Assembly (NCBI GenBank): GCA_034659855.1
Contig: JAYEIA010000198.1
Coordinates: forward strand, 1-8,562
DNA length: 8,562 nt
DNA from: JAYEIA01 sp034659855
GTDB taxonomy: Bacteria; Bacteroidota; Bacteroidia; Bacteroidales; JAADGE01
Direction of reading: 5' to 3'
Shown here: piece by piece, positions 6,516-8,562 of the stretch
Layout of the letters: each line of letters starts with the position of its first letter
Position numbering within the stretch: the first letter of the stretch is position 1
The notes under the pieces: model-generated
The model's database searches: none
What the model was told of the DNA's origin: nothing
The model's input: the letters and a program-made list of their open reading frames with translations, nothing else
Program-made: the position numbers and the translations under genes

Positions 6516-6550
6516 AAAAAAAGCCGTTTCAAATTTTGAAACGGCTTTTT
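6516..6550. terminator. Bidirectional intrinsic terminator
   Basis: AAAAAGCCGTTTC (6518-6530) pairs perfectly with GAAACGGCTTTTT (6538-6550), and the stem can extend inward through AAA/TTT. The A-run on one side and T-run on the other make it work in both directions. It sits between the convergent barrel gene and aldehyde dehydrogenase gene, 28 bases from the dehydrogenase stop codon. Confidence 0.92.
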
Positions 6551-6578
6551 CATTATACTGTGGATTAAAATTTGACGG

Positions 6579-8126
6579 TTAAAAATCAAATTCAATACCT
6601 TGAGCAAGCGGTAAATCCAAGCTGTAATTCGTGGTATTGGTCTGACGTCGCATGTAAACTTTCCAAGCATCAGAACCGGATTCACGTCCGCCGCCCGTAT
6701 CTTTCTCGCCGCCGAATGCACCGCCAATTTCAGCACCTGATGTACCGATATTGATGTTGGCAATTCCGCAATCTGAACCTACGGCCGATAAGAACATATT
6801 GGCTTCTCTTACATCTTGTGTAAAGCAGGCCGATGATAAACCTTGAGGGACATCATTATGTATTTCAATGGCATTTTCTATGTTGCCTTTGTACTTAATC
6901 AGATATACAATTGGGGCAAAAGTTTCTTCCTGAACAATTTTGAAATGATTCTCTGCTTCAGCAATACACGGCATAACGTAGTTGTCAGACTCAAAACCTT
7001 CGAGCTTTTCTCCGCCGAATAATACTTTTCCGCCTTCTTCTTCAACTCCTTTAACTGCTGCTGAGAATAAATCAACGGCATATTTATCAATAACCGGGCC
7101 TATCAAAGTCTTGTCATCAAGAGGATTACCTATTTTCTTAGACAAGCTTTTGTAAGCTTTCAGCATTCTGTTTTTCACTTCATCATATACATCCTCGTGT
7201 ACAATTACACGGCGAGTTGAAGTACAACGTTGTCCGGCTGTTCCTACTGTTCCGAAAACAGTAGAGGCAATAACTAAATCAAGATTAGCTTTATTACTTA
7301 CAATTACGGCATTATTTCCTCCCAATTCAAGGATGGTTTTTCCTAATCGTTTACCGACAATTCCGCCTACACGTTTTCCTACAGCCGTAGAACCGGTAAC
7401 TGATAATAACGGAATTCGTTTGTCGCCTACAAAATTATCACCCATAACTGACGATTTTGCAATCACCAAATTAAATACACCTTCCGGTACATTGTGTTCT
7501 TTTAGCACAGACTGAATGATATTTGTAACAGCAATTGCTGTCAGCGGCGTTTTTGACGACGGTTTCCAAACAACAACATCACCGGCTACAGCTGCCAAAG
7601 CACTGTTCCATGCCCAAACGGCTACCGGGAAATTGAACGAAGTTACCAAACCCACAATTCCCAGCGGATGGTATTGTTCAATCATGTTATGTTCCGGTCT
7701 TTCAGAGTTGAGAGTTGTTCCGTTCATAGTTCTGGATTGACCAACGGCAAAGTCGCAGATGTCAATCATTTCCTGAACTTCTCCCATGCCTTCTTGGAAA
7801 ATTTTACCCATTTCATAAGTAACCAATGCACCCAAATCTTCTTTGGCTTCTCGCAATGCCAGCCCAATATGACGAACCACTTCTGCTCTTTCGGGAGCGG
7901 GAACTCTTCTCCATTTTTTAAATGCTTTTTGAGCAACTTCCATCACATTTTCGTAATCCTCCATGGTGGCATTTTTTACCTTACCAATGAGTTTGTTATC
8001 AATCGGAGAATAGGATTCAGTAACTGCTCCTTCTGTATCAATCCGGTTTTGACCCGTTGAAACACCCGGGTTTACCTCTTTTATTCCTAAGTTCTTAAGA
8101 ACTTTTTTAATGTTTACTTTAGCCAT
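6579..8126 (-). CDS. amaB: ALDH7-type aldehyde dehydrogenase (piperideine-6-carboxylate/aminoadipate semialdehyde)
   Basis: This 515-residue cytoplasmic enzyme belongs to the NAD(P)-dependent aldehyde dehydrogenases. Visible landmarks are N165 in SFNFPVAVWAWN, K188 in VWKPSS (cofactor binding), GSTAVG at 245-250 (Rossmann turn), the general-base E267 in LELGGNNA, the catalytic nucleophile C301 in GTAGQRCTSTRR, and E401 in EETFAPI. The C-terminal block EIGGAFGGEKDTGGGRESG (466-484) followed by SDAWKVYMRRQT marks the ALDH7 (antiquitin) family, which oxidises alpha-aminoadipic semialdehyde, in equilibrium with piperideine-6-carboxylate, to aminoadipate in lysine breakdown. Length is normal and no key residue is missing. 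No other lysine-catabolism gene is in the window, so the substrate rests on family membership alone. It converges on the barrel gene across a shared terminator; its upstream region contains a palindrome and a MITE-like element. Confidence 0.92.
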   Translation of the reverse strand: MAKVNIKKVLKNLGIKEVNPGVSTGQNRIDTEGAVTESYSPIDNKLIGKVKNATMEDYENVMEVAQKAFKKWRRVPAPERAEVVRHIGLALREAKEDLGALVTYEMGKIFQEGMGEVQEMIDICDFAVGQSRTMNGTTLNSERPEHNMIEQYHPLGIVGLVTSFNFPVAVWAWNSALAAVAGDVVVWKPSSKTPLTAIAVTNIIQSVLKEHNVPEGVFNLVIAKSSVMGDNFVGDKRIPLLSVTGSTAVGKRVGGIVGKRLGKTILELGGNNAVIVSNKANLDLVIASTVFGTVGTAGQRCTSTRRVIVHEDVYDEVKNRMLKAYKSLSKKIGNPLDDKTLIGPVIDKYAVDLFSAAVKGVEEEGGKVLFGGEKLEGFESDNYVMPCIAEAENHFKIVQEETFAPIVYLIKYKGNIENAIEIHNDVPQGLSSACFTQDVREANMFLSAVGSDCGIANINIGTSGAEIGGAFGGEKDTGGGRESGSDAWKVYMRRQTNTTNYSLDLPLAQGIEFDF

Positions 8127-8159
8127 TGTATTTGTTTATTTTATTTGCAAAAATTATTA

Positions 8160-8178
8160 GATAAACGATTTGTTTATC
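8160..8178. promoter_or_regulatory. Inverted repeat upstream of the dehydrogenase gene
   Basis: GATAAACGATTTGTTTATC is a perfect 7-bp inverted repeat with a 5-base centre, located 34 to 52 bases before the dehydrogenase start on its coding strand. Position and symmetry fit an operator for a dimeric regulator or a short leader hairpin. No regulator is identified. The site lies outside the neighbouring MITE-like element. Confidence 0.35.
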
Positions 8179-8190
8179 CGACTTGTTTAA

Positions 8191-8407
8191 TACCTAAAAT
8201 GAGCGATTATGAACTTCGATAAGCACCAATCTTTTATTCACTAATTTTGAAATAATTTAATAAGGTGTTTGTGAGGGCTTCGCCGTTGAGCCAAAAGATA
8301 TTACAAAAAAATATCATGTACCTATTGGGTGCACTCAATTTTTTTGTAACACTTTTGTTCTCAAAATATTGACACTTCTCTTTGTTCATAATCGTTCAAT
8401 TTAGGTA
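8191..8407. mobile_element. MITE-like element with terminal inverted repeats and TA ends
   Basis: The 24 bases at 8191-8214 are repeated in inverted orientation at 8384-8407 with only two mismatches, and weaker inverted similarity continues about 22 bases further in. Both arms end in TA, so the body 8193-8405 (213 bp) could be bounded by a duplicated TA target, as in IS630/Tc1-mariner-related elements. It has no coding capacity. A second inverted repeat lies inside (8301-8349). Its outer boundary is 65 bp from the dehydrogenase start, so it could contribute promoter sequence to that gene. Classification as a MITE is inference; another copy in the genome would establish it. Confidence 0.6.
8301..8349. 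repeat. Nested hairpin inside the MITE-like element
   Basis: TTACAAAAAAAT (8301-8312) and ATTTTTTTGTAA (8338-8349) are a perfect 12-bp inverted repeat. Within it, TGTACC (8317-8322) pairs with GGTGCA (8328-8333) with one wobble around the loop TATTG, leaving a symmetric 4-by-4 internal loop. The T7 tract could also terminate transcription entering the element from the left. Confidence 0.55.
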
Positions 8408-8562
8408 ATATGCTTTAAACGGTTAATAATTTGACTTTTTACAAAGCGTGTATTTATTGAATAGCAAGGTATTGTATCATTACATCATTAAATAATTAAA
8501 CCATTTAAAGTATAAATAGTATCCCTGTCAAGAAATTATCTCAGCAGGGAATACCCACTCGT
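8408..8562. other. Gene-free right end with a hairpin
   Basis: No gene is recognised. TCCCTG (8522-8527) and CAGGGA (8545-8550) form a stem around a 17-base loop, extendable by TA/TA with one bulged A. The hairpin lies 12 bases from the window edge, so whether it belongs to a leader or terminator of a neighbouring gene cannot be judged. Confidence 0.35.

Noticed and set aside
6323..6763. 146-residue minus-strand frame overlapping the dehydrogenase gene end and the barrel gene end
   Set aside because: It runs through the terminator and both gene ends in a different frame and has no recognisable domain.
7668..8060. 130-residue plus-strand frame opposite the dehydrogenase gene
   Set aside because: It is a shadow of a strongly recognised ALDH7 coding sequence, with composition typical of antisense reading.
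1..8562. CRISPR arrays, tRNA or rRNA genes
   Set aside because: No regularly spaced direct repeats, no cloverleaf-like sequence and no conserved rRNA stretches were seen.

Overview
The window looks like chromosomal DNA from a member of the Bacteroidota. It is AT-rich, none of the gene starts is preceded by a convincing Shine-Dalgarno sequence (leaders are A/T-rich instead), and it carries a surface-type lipoprotein with Kelch-like repeats next to a small outer-membrane beta-barrel protein, a common Bacteroidota combination. This assignment is inference; no rRNA or other phylogenetic marker beyond GrpE and DnaJ is present.

Layout, left to right. Positions 1-678 have no gene. They hold a far-upstream hairpin, a cluster of TGTC-type repeats followed by a sigma-54-like -24/-12 candidate, and a palindrome close to the first gene. 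The heat-shock pair grpE (679-1335) and dnaJ (1358-2500) follows, 22 bp apart and closed by a strong hairpin terminator (2536-2567). Next is an AT-rich accessory stretch: a non-coding spacer, a two-gene toxin-antitoxin module (DUF2281-like antitoxin 3047-3310 and PIN-domain toxin 3310-3699, overlapping by one base), then a compact element (3701-3828) rich in inverted repeats. A probable operon of a Kelch-like lipoprotein (4016-5506) and an outer-membrane beta-barrel protein (5565-6368) comes next. It is followed by a short tract that repeats the end of the barrel gene and by a bidirectional terminator (6516-6550). On the minus strand, converging on that operon, is an ALDH7-type aldehyde dehydrogenase (6579-8126). 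Upstream of it is a 217-bp inverted-repeat element (8191-8407) that resembles a MITE with TA ends.

How the genes relate. GrpE and DnaJ are the nucleotide-exchange factor and J-protein partners of DnaK, which is not in the window. The antitoxin and PIN protein form a self-contained module with no apparent link to their neighbours. The lipoprotein and barrel protein probably act together at the outer membrane, but nothing here identifies a substrate. The dehydrogenase is a stand-alone metabolic gene, most likely acting in lysine/piperideine-6-carboxylate catabolism. The most noteworthy non-coding signals are the MITE-like element in front of the dehydrogenase, the structured element behind the toxin gene, and the candidate regulatory region of grpE-dnaJ.
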